A stretch of 11,376 nt of DNA. Source: Gammaproteobacteria bacterium (GTDB lineage: Bacteria > Pseudomonadota > Gammaproteobacteria > Steroidobacterales > SZUA-146). Below, piece after piece: positions 1 to 9,065 of this stretch. The notes beneath the pieces are model-generated. The model made no database searches and was not told where the DNA came from. It saw only the letters and a program-made list of their open reading frames with translations. A program made the translations under genes and the position numbers. The DNA lies in contig QIGP01000403.1 of the NCBI GenBank assembly GCA_003228965.1, positions 1 through 11,376 on the forward strand. Direction: 5' to 3'. The stretch's first letter is position 1, and every line of letters starts with the position of its first letter.

Positions 1-672
1 GTGTTGGACATCGCGCGCGGCGGCACTCACCGCATTGTGAAGGTGTACGTCGATACACCACTGGAGTGGGGTATACACGTTGCGGCTAACGGCGACATAC
101 ACGACCTGGGCGACGCCGAGGGCAAGCGCTACGCCATCAGTCGCAAAGGGTCCGGATCTCACATAATGGCCGCGGTACACGCCGCAAGTGTTTCCTGGCC
201 TACCGACCATCTCAAGTATGTTCAGATTGATACATTAGTCGGCGCGCGCAAGGCGCTGCCGGCTGGAGATGCCGATGTGTTTTTTTGGGAAAAGACCATG
301 ACACATCCGTACGTCGAAGCAGGTGAGTTCAGGCGGGTTGGAATCTTCCACAGTCCCTGGCCGTCGTTTGTCGTGTGCGCGTCAGAAAAATGTCTGGCTG
401 AAAAAGAGCAAAGTGTGCTCGAACTTGTGCAGAATATTAACGTCCTGTCCGCCGGTCTTAAACACAACGAGGACGCCGCCGTACTCATAGCCAATGCGTA
501 CGGCATTACCACTGAGGCGGCGGCCACGTGGCTTAAAGATACGAGTTGGAACACGCAGCTGGACTTACCGTACGCAACCCTGCAGTCGGTGCTGGATTCA
601 CTGTCTAAACTGTGGCCGGAGCTTGAGGGCTTTGGCAGTGCCGACAAACTGGTTCACTCGCTGACAAGCTAA
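1..672 (+). CDS. Periplasmic-binding-protein-like (PBP2 / NMT1-like) solute-binding protein, 5'-truncated
   Basis: The visible 223 residues read open from the first base, so the gene very probably starts outside the window; the GTG at position 1 is only the first possible codon. The fold looks like the later part of a type 2 periplasmic-binding domain. A segment near residues 46-57 (ISRKGSGSHIMA) resembles the ligand-loop motif of NMT1/THI5-like and 'Ca3427-like' substrate-binding proteins. It is followed by a stretch around residues 75-100 ending in DVFFWEKTMT, which fits the family's hinge region. Full-length relatives are near 280-300 residues, so roughly 60-80 N-terminal residues, and any signal peptide, are missing. 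Ligand and transport partners are unknown; no permease or ATPase gene is visible downstream. The TAA stop is followed by 238 bp before the convergent gcvP. The superfamily call is moderately sure; a specific substrate cannot be given. Confidence 0.6.
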   Translation: MLDIARGGTHRIVKVYVDTPLEWGIHVAANGDIHDLGDAEGKRYAISRKGSGSHIMAAVHAASVSWPTDHLKYVQIDTLVGARKALPAGDADVFFWEKTMTHPYVEAGEFRRVGIFHSPWPSFVVCASEKCLAEKEQSVLELVQNINVLSAGLKHNEDAAVLIANAYGITTEAAATWLKDTSWNTQLDLPYATLQSVLDSLSKLWPELEGFGSADKLVHSLTS

Positions 673-910
673 CGGCTCAGTTCGGATATTCCGCAAAAGC
701 TGGCAATTCATAATCCGAACAACTCCAGGCAGAACCTGACTCGGAAAAAATCCGCGCCTGCGGAACCCGGTACTTTGTTAGCTGATCAGCCCCTCGGGTA
801 AATTCTGCGGACGCGACGTTGGGCAACAGCAAATTTAAGGCGTGCCCGGTTCCGGTGGCTTTTCGACATCGCTCACAGTGACTACTGCGGCTAAACAGAC
901 TTCTAAAGCC
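673..910. other. Convergent intergenic region between the binding-protein gene and gcvP
   Basis: This 238-bp gap lies between two converging genes. Apart from a weak terminator-like hairpin at 745-764, it holds only small structures: a 10-bp palindrome (GCTGATCAGC, 781-790) and a 7-bp inverted repeat, TTCGGAT at 681-687 with ATCCGAA at 713-719, with a 25-nt loop. I see no gene, RNA or mobile-element end in it. Confidence 0.5.
745..764 (-). terminator. Possible rho-independent terminator for gcvP
   Basis: Read on the minus strand, this site is a short GC-rich hairpin (TCCGC, 4-nt loop AGGC, GCGGA) followed directly by six Ts. It sits about 150 bp downstream of the gcvP stop, in the right orientation to end that transcript. 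The stem is only 5 bp, so this is a plausible but weak intrinsic terminator. Confidence 0.4.
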
Positions 911-3817
911 CTACTCGTCCGCGTAAGCCGACAACGGCGGACAAGAGCACATCAGGTTACGGTCACCGTAAACATTGTCCACACGGCCCACAGGCGCCCA
1001 ATATTTGGTGTGTCTCAGCGTGGCCACCGGATAGACGGCTTCGCTACGGGTATACGGGTGATCCCAGTCGTCGCCACAGGCCACTGCCGCGGTATGCGGC
1101 GCGTTGACCAGCGGATTGTTATCCGCGGGCCACTCGTGTGCCTCGACACGACGAATCTCACCTCGAATGCAAATCATGGCGTCGATGAATCGATCGAGTT
1201 CGTCTAGCGATTCACTCTCCGTCGGCTCAATCATAAGCGTGCCCGCTACTGGAAATGACATGGTTGGAGCGTGGAATCCAAAGTCGATAAGACGCTTGGC
1301 GATATCCTCAGAAGACACTCCCGTCTCTTTCTCAAGAGCACGCAGATCGATAATGCACTCGTGTGCAACAAGGCCCTGCTTGTCGGTGAAATGCAGCTTG
1401 TAGTGATCTTTCAGTCGATGAGCAATGTAATTTGCCGCCACGGTAGCCAGTTGGCTAGCCGCTCTGAGCTCGTCACCCCCCATCATTCGGATATACATCC
1501 ACGAAATGGGAAGAATGCTGGCGCTGCCCCAAGGCGCCGCTGACACGGCGCGCGTACCGGTTGTTTCTACTGTGTCGTCATCGGAATGACCGTGATTAGG
1601 CAGAAACGGTGCCAAATGAGCGGCTACCGCAACCGGCCCAACGCCCGGACCACCACCTCCGTGAGGAATGCAGAAGGTTTTGTGTAAATTCAAATGCGAA
1701 ACGTCTCCGCCAAACCGACCTGGCTTGGCTAGTCCGACCATGGCATTGAGGTTGGCGCCGTCTACATACACTTGCCCACCGTGGTCGTGAACAACCTGAC
1801 ACACTTCATTCACGGTCTCTTCAAAAATACCGTACGTAGAGGGATACGTAATCATCATAGCGGCCAGGTTATCGGCATTATTCTCCGCTTTGGCGTTCAA
1901 GTCGGCCAGGTCAATGTAGCCGTCATCGGTGCAACTGACCAAAACCACTTTCATGCCACACATGTGTGCGGACGCCGGGTTGGTGCCGTGCGCCGATGCA
2001 GGAATCAGACAGACGTTGCGATGCCCTTCATCGCGACTACGATGGTAGGCGCGAATGGCAAGTAACCCGGCAAATTCGCCTTGTGAACCCGCGTTGGGTT
2101 GTAGCGACACGGCGGCGTAGCCTGTAATAGTGCATAACCACTGTTCAAGTTGATCAATCATTTCCACATAGCCCTTCGATTGATCAGAAGGTGCAAACGG
2201 ATGCATAACCGAAAACTCTGGCCACGAAACCGGTATCATTTCCGCCGAGGCATTGAGTTTCATGGTGCACGAACCAAGCGGAATCATTGAACGGTCAAGC
2301 GCAATGTCTTTGTCGGCCAACAGTCGCAGGTAGCGCAACATGTCGGTTTCAGAGCGGTACTTATAAAACACGGGGTGTTTCAGTGGCTCGTCGTCGCGGT
2401 ATAAAGCTTCCGACATACCTTCCAGCGGCTCTGCTTCTATCACCTCATCAATGCCTGTAATTACAGCGAAAAGTGTATCAATATCGGCAACGTCACAGGT
2501 TTGATCGAGCGATAGGCCAATGTGTTCTGAATCGATTTTTCGAAGATTTATGCGGCGATCTTTAGCGCGTTCGTGAATGGCAGCGGTGTGCTCCCCGGTA
2601 CAATAGGTCAACGTATCAAACCAACTCCTGTTAACCGGCGTTAAACCTTCGCTCTTGAGCTTGCCGGCCAATTCATTGGTGAGGGCAAGCACTCGACCCG
2701 CAATGCGTTTCAAACCGCCCGGACCGTGGTACACCGCGTACATGCCGGCCATCACCGCAAGCAGCACTTGTGCAGTGCAGATGTTAGAGGTCGCTTTTTC
2801 GCGTCGAATATGTTGTTCGCGCGTTTGCATCGCCAGTCGGTAGGCCATGTCGCCGTGTGTGTCGATACTCACGCCCACAATGCGACCCGGCAACGAGCGA
2901 CGAAGTTTGTCGCGCGTGGCTATGAACGCAGCATGCGGCCCGCCAAAACCAAGAGGAACACCAAAACGCTGGGTGCTGACAACAACCACGTCGGCACCGA
3001 GACTGCCAGGCGTACGCATGAGTACAAGCGCGAGTAAATCGGTGGTTACGGTCACCAGCCCGTTGTGGCTGTGCACGTGCTCGATACTGTCTGTCAGATC
3101 TTTGAGTTCACCATTAGCGCCCGGGCTTGCCAGTAACGCACCAAAAAACTCTCCGGCTTTAAGGTCGTCAAGAGAACCGACAACCACGCGAATACCGGCA
3201 GCCTCGGCGCGGGTTGAAATGACATCGAGCGTTTGTGGCATGCAGTTCGCGTCGACAAAATAATCTTTACTCTTGGCCCGCGACATTCGACAGCTCAGAC
3301 CCATAGCTTCGGCACTTGCTGTGGCTTCGTCGAGCATCGAGGCGTTGGCAATGTCCATGCCGCTTAGCTCACACACCATGGTTTGGAAATTTAACAATGC
3401 TTCCAGTCGACCTTGAGAAATTTCAGGCTGATAGGGTGTGTAAGCGGTGTACCACGCGGGGTTTTCCAGAATATTGCGCTGAATGACCGCCGGTGTGTAA
3501 GTGCCGTAGTAACCCTGGCCTATGTACGAACGGAAAACTTCGTTGCGCTTGGCGATTTCCTGCAAATCGGCCAAGGCCTGCTCTTCGCTGCGTGCTTCAG
3601 GCAGTGCGCTCAAATTGTCGTCGCGAATGGTGTCAGGCACCAGCGCGTGAGTAAACGCTTCTATATCAGCGTAGCCCAGGGTCTTAAGCATGTGTTCGAC
3701 CTGATCGGAGGCCGGACCGATGTGACGACGCGCGAAACTACTTCGGTCGCTGTCCTTGGGAGCCCCGGAGGGGTGTGATGCGTATCTGGAAACGGGTGTG
3801 GCAGATTGGTTCGACAT
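911..3817 (-). CDS. gcvP: Glycine dehydrogenase (decarboxylating), P-protein of the glycine cleavage system
   Basis: GcvP is the PLP-dependent cytoplasmic enzyme that decarboxylates glycine and passes the aminomethyl group to the lipoyl arm of GcvH. The 968-residue product matches the usual single-chain (alpha plus beta fused) bacterial P-protein of about 950-970 residues. The N-terminal half opens with the family motif FARRHIGP near residues 28-35. The PLP lysine is Lys713 in [16 protein letters not shown], followed by the glycine-rich loop. The C-terminal part carries the expected [17 protein letters not shown] segment. The ATG start is supported by AGAGG (3824-3828) six bases upstream. The first 27 residues are a low-conservation leader. 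gcvT and gcvH are not adjacent, so the gene stands alone here, divergent from ilvD across 108 bp. The reading frame is intact. Very confident. Confidence 0.97.
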   Translation of the reverse strand: MSNQSATPVSRYASHPSGAPKDSDRSSFARRHIGPASDQVEHMLKTLGYADIEAFTHALVPDTIRDDNLSALPEARSEEQALADLQEIAKRNEVFRSYIGQGYYGTYTPAVIQRNILENPAWYTAYTPYQPEISQGRLEALLNFQTMVCELSGMDIANASMLDEATASAEAMGLSCRMSRAKSKDYFVDANCMPQTLDVISTRAEAAGIRVVVGSLDDLKAGEFFGALLASPGANGELKDLTDSIEHVHSHNGLVTVTTDLLALVLMRTPGSLGADVVVVSTQRFGVPLGFGGPHAAFIATRDKLRRSLPGRIVGVSIDTHGDMAYRLAMQTREQHIRREKATSNICTAQVLLAVMAGMYAVYHGPGGLKRIAGRVLALTNELAGKLKSEGLTPVNRSWFDTLTYCTGEHTAAIHERAKDRRINLRKIDSEHIGLSLDQTCDVADIDTLFAVITGIDEVIEAEPLEGMSEALYRDDEPLKHPVFYKYRSETDMLRYLRLLADKDIALDRSMIPLGSCTMKLNASAEMIPVSWPEFSVMHPFAPSDQSKGYVEMIDQLEQWLCTITGYAAVSLQPNAGSQGEFAGLLAIRAYHRSRDEGHRNVCLIPASAHGTNPASAHMCGMKVVLVSCTDDGYIDLADLNAKAENNADNLAAMMITYPSTYGIFEETVNEVCQVVHDHGGQVYVDGANLNAMVGLAKPGRFGGDVSHLNLHKTFCIPHGGGGPGVGPVAVAAHLAPFLPNHGHSDDDTVETTGTRAVSAAPWGSASILPISWMYIRMMGGDELRAASQLATVAANYIAHRLKDHYKLHFTDKQGLVAHECIIDLRALEKETGVSSEDIAKRLIDFGFHAPTMSFPVAGTLMIEPTESESLDELDRFIDAMICIRGEIRRVEAHEWPADNNPLVNAPHTAAVACGDDWDHPYTRSEAVYPVATLRHTKYWAPVGRVDNVYGDRNLMCSCPPLSAYADE

Positions 3818-3925
3818 GTAAAGCCTCTGGCGAAGAGCGCAAATTAGTAATAGATGAAATTGTACTACGAATCGTCTCTAATCTGGCATGATGTTGGCTT
3901 CCTGGATCGCTGGATTTATAAAGCC

Positions 3926-5627
3926 ATGAGCACCAAAGACACGACCAATCGCCCGTACTCCAGTCAAATCGTCGACGGCCTCGAACAAGCCCCCAGCCGA
4001 GCGATGCTTCGCGCTGTAGGTTTTACCGAAGAAGACTTTGGCCGCAGCCAAATTGGCATTGCCTCCACCTGGAGCATGGTCACTCCCTGCAACATGCATA
4101 TTAACGAGCTGGCCAGGCACGCGTCCGAAGGCGCTAACGCGGCCGGCGGGAAAGCAGTTGGCCGGCGGGAAAGCAGTTGAATTTAATACCATTACCGTCT
4201 CCGATGGAATTTCGATGGGCACCCTGGGCATGCGCTATTCGCTCGTGTCGCGAGAAGTCATTGCCGACAGTATCGAGACTGTGGTGGGCGCAGAGGGTTT
4301 TGACGGATTTGTGGCCATTGGAGGTTGTGACAAAAACATGCCGGCGTGTGTCATGGCCATGATGAGGCTTAACCGACCCGCCATCTTTGTGTATGGAGGC
4401 ACAATTCTTCCTGGACCAAAGGGTCGCGACATCGTTTCCGTGTTTGAAGCGGTCGGTGCGCGCGCCGCGGGTAACATTACCGATGAAGAAGTACTCGAAA
4501 TCGAACGCACGGCCATTCCGGGACCCGGCTCCTGTGGCGGCATGTACACCGCCAATACAATGGCGTCTGCCATCGAAGCCATGGGCCTGAGCTTGCCGAA
4601 CAGCTCTGCGCAAAACGCGATCTCCGACGACAAAAGAAGCGACAGCCGTCGTGCCGGTGAAATGGTTGTGGAACTGGTCAAACTCGACATCAAACCGCTT
4701 GACATTGTGACTAAAGATGCGCTTGAGAATGCCCTCACCATTACCATAGCGCTTGGCGGATCGACTAACGCTGTACTTCACCTGCTCGCTATTGCGCGCG
4801 AAGCCAACATCGATTTTACGCTCGACGATTTTGTGCGTGTAGGTAAACGCGTACCGATGCTCGCCGACCTGCGCCCAAGCGGCCGCTTTGCAATGTCGGA
4901 CCTTGTTGCCATAGGCGGAATTCGTCCGCTAATGAAAACACTGCTCGACGCAGGCTTGCTTCACGGCAACTGCCTGACGGTAACCGGTAACACGTTGGCC
5001 GAAGACCTGGCCGACGCCCCGGCCTACCCGGCCGATCAGGAAATCATTCGACCTCTCGATCGTCCTGTAAAAAGTGACAGTCATCTTGTGATACTCAAAG
5101 GTAACGTGTGCCCCGAAGGCGCCGTGGCCAAAATCACTGGCAAAGAAGGCACTCAGTTTACAGGGTCAGCGCGGTGTTACGACTCTGAAGAACTGGCACT
5201 GCAGTCGATTCTGCGTGGCGAAATTACTGGTGGCGAAGTTATTGTGATTCGCTACGAAGGACCGCGGGGAGGTCCTGGAATGCGCGAAATGTTAAGCCCT
5301 ACTAGCGCCATCATGGGTCGTGGGCTGGGTGATAAAGTCGCGCTGATAACCGACGGCCGGTTCTCTGGCGGCAGCCACGGTTTTGTTGTGGGTCACGTCA
5401 CTCCGGAAGCGGCCAATGGCGGCCCCATTGCGCTCATCAAAGACGGCGACACGCTCACCATCGACGCCGAAGGTCGTGAAATCACGCTGGACATCACCGA
5501 TGAAGAAATGGGCAAGCGACGCAATGCGTGGCAAGCACCTACGCGCAAGAACACCGGACTGCTGGCCAAGTACGCTGTGGCCGTAAGTTCGGCTTCTGAA
5601 GGGGCTGTGACTATTCCGCTGGATTAG
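3926..5627 (+). pseudogene. ilvD: Dihydroxy-acid dehydratase, frameshifted by a 19-bp tandem duplication
   Basis: IlvD is the iron-sulfur enzyme that dehydrates 2,3-dihydroxy-acids to 2-keto acids in isoleucine and valine synthesis (and supplies the leucine and pantothenate branches). Reading from ATG 3926 ([14 protein letters not shown]), frame 1 breaks after residue 78 and stops at 4178-4180, giving an 84-residue fragment. The rest of the protein continues in another frame to 5627. Removing one copy of the 19-bp repeat (4141-4178) restores a continuous 560-residue protein, the standard length of the short IlvD class, with the family sequence [17 protein letters not shown] across the join. 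Cluster cysteines are present: Cys55 (TPCNMH), Cys128 (GGCDKNMP) and Cys197 ([14 protein letters not shown]), as is the C-terminal signature [21 protein letters not shown]. Reinitiation at Met91 (4215) would lose Cys55, so activity is unlikely. The frame break could also be an assembly error. The ribosome-binding site is weak. Confidence 0.93.
4141..4178 (+). repeat. Perfect 19-bp tandem duplication inside ilvD
   Basis: Two identical adjacent copies of GGCCGGCGGGAAAGCAGTT occupy 4141-4159 and 4160-4178. Nineteen is not a multiple of three, so the second copy shifts the ilvD frame and brings TGA 4178-4180 in frame. A single copy encodes the conserved AGGKAV segment, so one copy is the ancestral state. 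Apart from one G the unit has no flanking microhomology. Confidence 0.98.
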
Positions 5628-5653
5628 GTACAGAACTGTGGGAGCCTAAATGG

Positions 5654-5815
5654 CTAGCTCACTTTCAACAATTGTTTACCACGGTTCTTGCCAATAAATA
5701 TTCTCTGGAAGGTCTCCGGCGCATGCTCAAGTCCTTCCTGAACATCCTCCACATAAACAAACTTGCCTTGTTTAACCCAACCGACAAGCTTCGTTGCCGC
5801 CTCATGTGATTTCCC
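5654..5815 (-). pseudogene. C-terminal remnant of a CurA/PTGR-type NADP-dependent oxidoreductase
   Basis: Between ilvD and hmgA the minus strand encodes an open stretch with no start codon that ends at TAG 5654-5656. It reads [20 protein letters not shown], then YVEDVQEGLEHAPETFQRIF, then IGKNRGKQLLKVS. This matches the extreme C-terminus of medium-chain NADP-dependent oxidoreductases of the CurA / leukotriene-B4 dehydrogenase group, whose ends typically run W-V-K-E-G-K...Y-R-E...-G-L-E-N-A-P-x-x-F...G-x-N-x-G-K. Only about 53 of roughly 335-345 residues remain. The homology begins right at the hmgA stop codon, so the missing 5' part appears to have been lost by a deletion or rearrangement that brought hmgA alongside. 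The remnant's frame is offset from that of hmgA, so it is not a readthrough fusion. The family call is from recall of the conserved C-terminus. Confidence 0.75.
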
Positions 5816-7110
5816 TAAATTTTTTGAAACTGTTTATTCAGACCGGCCCAGCAATCGGTGTAATCACTCTGCAAAGCAGGCGTAGACAGCGCAAATTCAG
5901 TAGGTTCAATCAGGTAACGAGACTCGAACATAAACGCCATAGTATCGTCGAGTTTGGACGGTGTAAGCGGTGCAGCGCTGGCTTTTTCAAAGGCGTCTGC
6001 ATCTGGACCGTGCGGTGACATACAGTTGTGCAAACTGGACCCACCCGGCACGAAGCCACCACCCGTTTTCGCGTCGTAATCGCCGTAAATCAGACCCATA
6101 TATTCAGACATGACGTTGCGGTGATACCACGGTGGACGAAAGGTGTTTTCCATCACTAACCATCGTGGTGGAAACACTACAAAGTCGACGTTAGCAACAC
6201 CCGCGTCGGCGCTGTGTGATGTCAACACGGTAAAAATTGAGGGGTCGGGGTGATCGTAGCTGATAGATCCAATGGTATTGAAAAGGCGTAAATCGTACTT
6301 GTAAGGCGCACTATTTCCGTGCCATGCCACAACGTCTAGTGGCGAGTGCGAAATCGGCGCGCTAAACAAATGCCCGCCAAGCTTGGCGACGAGTTCAAAC
6401 TCGCCTTCAACATCTTCGAAACAGGCGTGTGGATAGAGAAAGTCGCGCTCGTTCGCAAGACCGTCAGACCCAATCGGACCACGCTCCGGCAAGTGTAAAA
6501 TTTCGCCGTAATTCTCAAGCAAGTAGCCGCGAGCCTCGTCACTTGAAAGCTCAATACGAAACTTCAGACCGCGAGGTATGACGCAAATCTCGCCAGGCCC
6601 GGTGTGCAGGACACCACATTCGGTGTATATCGTCAGGCTTCCAAGCTGAGGGACTATTAACAGTTCACCGTCAGCGTTGTAACAGTACTTTTCTTGCATG
6701 CTTTTGTTGGCGGCGTACAGGTGAATGCCGATACCAACCTGGGCACGCACGTCGCCGTTTACTGCAATGGTGGTGATTCCATCAAGAAAATCGGTAGGCT
6801 TGTCGGGTACGGGTAACGGGTCCCAGCGCAACTGGTTCGGCGTGGCAGGTCCTGATGCAGGTCCGCTCAGCCAAGCCGTGTTGTCCAACGGCACAAACGT
6901 CCCTTGTACCACCGAGGGGCGAATGCGGTAGAACCAGGAACGCGCATTTTTCTCGCGAGGTGCGGTGAACGCAGTACTGCTAAATTTTTCAGCGTATAAA
7001 CCACGAGCAACTTTCTGGGGTGAGTTCTGCCCTTCTGGAAGCACCCCTTTAATAGCTTCTGTACTGTGGTGGTTACCAAACCCGCTCATGTAACTGCGTG
7101 AAGTGCTCAC
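5815..7110 (-). CDS. hmgA: Homogentisate 1,2-dioxygenase
   Basis: HmgA is the non-heme Fe(II) dioxygenase that opens the homogentisate ring to 4-maleylacetoacetate in tyrosine and phenylalanine catabolism. The 431-residue product has the usual family length and opening ([12 protein letters not shown]...[10 protein letters not shown]). By spacing against the human enzyme, the iron ligands are His330 (PPWYHRN), Glu336 (MSEYMGL) and His367 ([16 protein letters not shown]). The start is GTG at 7108-7110: a strong GGAGAG (7117-7122) lies six bases upstream, inside the end of fah, while the internal ATG at 7087-7089 has no such support. It begins two bases after the fah stop, so translational coupling within an operon is likely. 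Directly downstream lies only the oxidoreductase remnant. The frame is intact. Confidence 0.97.
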   Translation of the reverse strand: MSTSRSYMSGFGNHHSTEAIKGVLPEGQNSPQKVARGLYAEKFSSTAFTAPREKNARSWFYRIRPSVVQGTFVPLDNTAWLSGPASGPATPNQLRWDPLPVPDKPTDFLDGITTIAVNGDVRAQVGIGIHLYAANKSMQEKYCYNADGELLIVPQLGSLTIYTECGVLHTGPGEICVIPRGLKFRIELSSDEARGYLLENYGEILHLPERGPIGSDGLANERDFLYPHACFEDVEGEFELVAKLGGHLFSAPISHSPLDVVAWHGNSAPYKYDLRLFNTIGSISYDHPDPSIFTVLTSHSADAGVANVDFVVFPPRWLVMENTFRPPWYHRNVMSEYMGLIYGDYDAKTGGGFVPGGSSLHNCMSPHGPDADAFEKASAAPLTPSKLDDTMAFMFESRYLIEPTEFALSTPALQSDYTDCWAGLNKQFQKI

Positions 7111-7112
7111 AA

Positions 7113-8096
7113 CTAACTCTCCAGTTGGCGCACGGTTTGGTCAATAGCGCCAAATACGCTACTTCCATTGTCATCCAGCATTTCGATACGAACACGGTCA
7201 CCGAATTGCATGAACGGAGTTTTTGGTCCGCCGTGCTCAATGGTTTCGAGCATGCGTTTTTCGGCAATACAACTTGAACCCAACGAACGGTCGTAATTGG
7301 AGATGGTGCCGGAACCGATAATTGCGCCAGCGCCCAGACGTCGCGTGCGTGTAACGTGTTCGATGAGCTGCAAGAAATTAAATGTCATATCCACACCGCA
7401 TTTCGGCTGGCCAAACAGGTCGCCGTTCAAGTGCGTTGTAAGCGACAGGTCAAGAGCCCCATCTTTGTAGTGGTCGCCTAATTCGTCGGGCGTAATGGCT
7501 ACAGGAGAAAACGCAGTCGAAGGTTTCGATTGATAAAAACCAAACCCTTTAGACAGCTCGCCTGGAATCAAACCACGCAAAGAAACATCGTTCACAATCA
7601 TTAGAAGCTTTACATGCCCGGCCGCATTTCCTGCTTTGGTGGCCATAGGCACGTCGTCGGTGATGATGGCCGTTTCCGCTTCCATGTCGATGCCAAACAC
7701 GGTGCTTGGCACAACGATATCGTCGTGAGGTCCAATGAAATCGTCGGAACCACCCTGATAGACCAGAGGGTCGTGCCAAAAACTCTCGGGCATTTCTGCT
7801 CCGCGGGCTTTACGCACAAGTTCAACGTGGTTGACGTAGGCGCTACCGTCCACCCAGTGATAGGCGCGCGGCAGTGGCGAATGAGCGTCAGCCGGATTAA
7901 ACGCTGACGAATCAACCTCGTCGTTTTGCAACCTGGTGAAGAGCGCTTCGAGCTTGGGGGCACACTCGGCCCATTTGTCGAGCGCCGCCTGTAGCGTAGG
8001 CGCCACGTCTGTCGCCGCTGTCATTCGAGCCAGATCGCGACTAACCACAACAAGCTGTCCGTCGCGCGTTGAATTTTTAATACTCGCAAGTTTCAC
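7113..8096 (-). CDS. fah: Fumarylacetoacetate hydrolase (FAH family)
   Basis: The 327-residue protein belongs to the FAH family and, by its place beside hmgA, most likely cleaves fumarylacetoacetate to fumarate and acetoacetate, the last step of homogentisate degradation. Visible family features are the [20 protein letters not shown] segment (about residues 81-100), the acidic metal-binding pair Glu139 and Glu141 in [11 protein letters not shown], and Asp170 in [10 protein letters not shown]. The GSGTISNYD stretch near residues 272-280 is also typical. It is the short bacterial form (about 330 residues) rather than the 420-residue animal type. The ATG start has AAGGAA (8102-8107) five bases upstream. 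An 84-bp gap separates it from fghA, and the downstream hmgA starts two bases after its TAG. maiA, whose product would supply fumarylacetoacetate, is absent here. Some family members act on other acylpyruvates, but the context argues against that. Confidence 0.9.
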   Translation of the reverse strand: MKLASIKNSTRDGQLVVVSRDLARMTAATDVAPTLQAALDKWAECAPKLEALFTRLQNDEVDSSAFNPADAHSPLPRAYHWVDGSAYVNHVELVRKARGAEMPESFWHDPLVYQGGSDDFIGPHDDIVVPSTVFGIDMEAETAIITDDVPMATKAGNAAGHVKLLMIVNDVSLRGLIPGELSKGFGFYQSKPSTAFSPVAITPDELGDHYKDGALDLSLTTHLNGDLFGQPKCGVDMTFNFLQLIEHVTRTRRLGAGAIIGSGTISNYDRSLGSSCIAEKRMLETIEHGGPKTPFMQFGDRVRIEMLDDNGSSVFGAIDQTVRQLES

Positions 8097-8180
8097 ATTG
8101 ATTCCTTAACCATTAGTAAATGAGATGCATGAGGCTACGCGGACTGAAACCGCCGTGGGTATAGCGAAGATTAATCGCTT

Positions 8181-9065
8181 TCAAGGCAATTTAACCGCGT
8201 TCAGATGTTCCATATGAAATTCGATGTGTTCTTCGATGAACGAAGCTATGTAATAGTAACTGTGATCATACCCGTCCCGGCGCCTTAGCGTGAGCGGATA
8301 TTCAGCAGCTTCGCACGCCGCTTCCAATAACTCCGGCTTGAGCTGTTCTTTGAGGAAACCGTCAGTTTCGCCCTGGTCGACGAGCATGGGTAGCGGAAAT
8401 TCAGCACGTGCCACAAGCTCGCAAGCGTCATATTCAACCCAGTCCTGTCGATTTTCACCCAAGTATGAACCGAGTGCTTTTTGTCCCCAGGGAACCTGGC
8501 TTGGGGCCACAATTGGCGCAAAGGCCGACACGGAGACGTAGTTGTCCGTGTTGCGAAGCGCAATCACCAACGCGCCGTGGCCTCCCATGGAATGTCCCAT
8601 GATGGAACACCGGTCGCGGTCCACCGGAAAATGTTCGTTAATGAGTTCAGGTAACTCCCGGCTGACGTAATCGTACATTTGATAGTGATGGTTCCACGGT
8701 TTTTGCGTGGCATTGACGTAAAACCCGGCCCCCTTACCAAAATCCCAGGCGGCGTCGGCGTCGTCCGGCACGTGTTCACCTCGCGGACTCGTGTCGGGAG
8801 CGACAATCGCAACACCGTGTTTGGCGGCATACTGCTGCGCGCCGGCTTTGTGCACAAAGTTTTCATCGGTGCAGGTTAGCCCGGACAACCAGTAAATCAC
8901 CGGTACCTTACCTTCGTTAGCTTGCACAGGCAGGTACACCGAAAAATGCATTTCGCAATCGAGCGACGTGGAAGTGTGTCGAAAGCGCTTTTGCACGCCA
9001 CCAAAACATTGATTGGCACTGACTTCAGTCAAATTTTCAGGAAGCTGCACGGAACTAGTACTCAA
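8181..9065 (-). CDS. fghA: S-formylglutathione hydrolase
   Basis: This is an esterase-D-type alpha/beta hydrolase that releases formate and glutathione from S-formylglutathione, the second step of glutathione-dependent formaldehyde detoxification. Numbered from the TTG start, the catalytic triad is Ser159 ([11 protein letters not shown]), Asp235 (DQGETDGF) and His268 ([12 protein letters not shown]), with the same spacings (76 and 33) as in E. coli FrmB. WLSGLTC and [12 protein letters not shown] near residues 59-65 and 89-100 are family hallmarks. The start is uncertain: TTG 9063-9065 gives 294 residues and overlaps frmA by 11 bp, while a GTG at 9048-9050 gives 289; neither has a good Shine-Dalgarno, which suggests coupling to frmA translation. 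Family members are usually 275-285 residues, so the first few residues may not be translated. The function call is very sure. Confidence 0.95.
   Translation of the reverse strand: MSTSSVQLPENLTEVSANQCFGGVQKRFRHTSTSLDCEMHFSVYLPVQANEGKVPVIYWLSGLTCTDENFVHKAGAQQYAAKHGVAIVAPDTSPRGEHVPDDADAAWDFGKGAGFYVNATQKPWNHHYQMYDYVSRELPELINEHFPVDRDRCSIMGHSMGGHGALVIALRNTDNYVSVSAFAPIVAPSQVPWGQKALGSYLGENRQDWVEYDACELVARAEFPLPMLVDQGETDGFLKEQLKPELLEAACEAAEYPLTLRRRDGYDHSYYYIASFIEEHIEFHMEHLNAVKLP

Noticed and set aside
781..790. The palindrome GCTGATCAGC as an operator.
   Set aside because: It lies between two convergent genes, where no promoter is expected, and a 10-bp palindrome alone is weak evidence.
840..910. A minus-strand open tail after gcvP ending in a proline-rich stretch (VEKPPEPGTP).
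   Set aside because: It has no start codon with a ribosome site and is too short to assign, so it may be chance.
3818..3925. A glycine riboswitch or other structured leader ahead of gcvP.
   Set aside because: The gcvP-ilvD gap is only 108 bp, and I see no tandem aptamer-like conserved segments. No convincing promoter pair could be picked either.
4134..4781. A 215-codon open frame on the minus strand inside ilvD.
   Set aside because: It is antisense to conserved ilvD codons, has low-complexity His/Arg-rich content, and matches no family I recognise. It is a shadow of the real gene.
8163..8179. A 5-bp hairpin (AGCGA with TCGCT) just after the fghA stop, as a terminator.
   Set aside because: The stem is short and AT-looped and no T-run follows on the minus strand. 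It does not separate fghA from fah convincingly.
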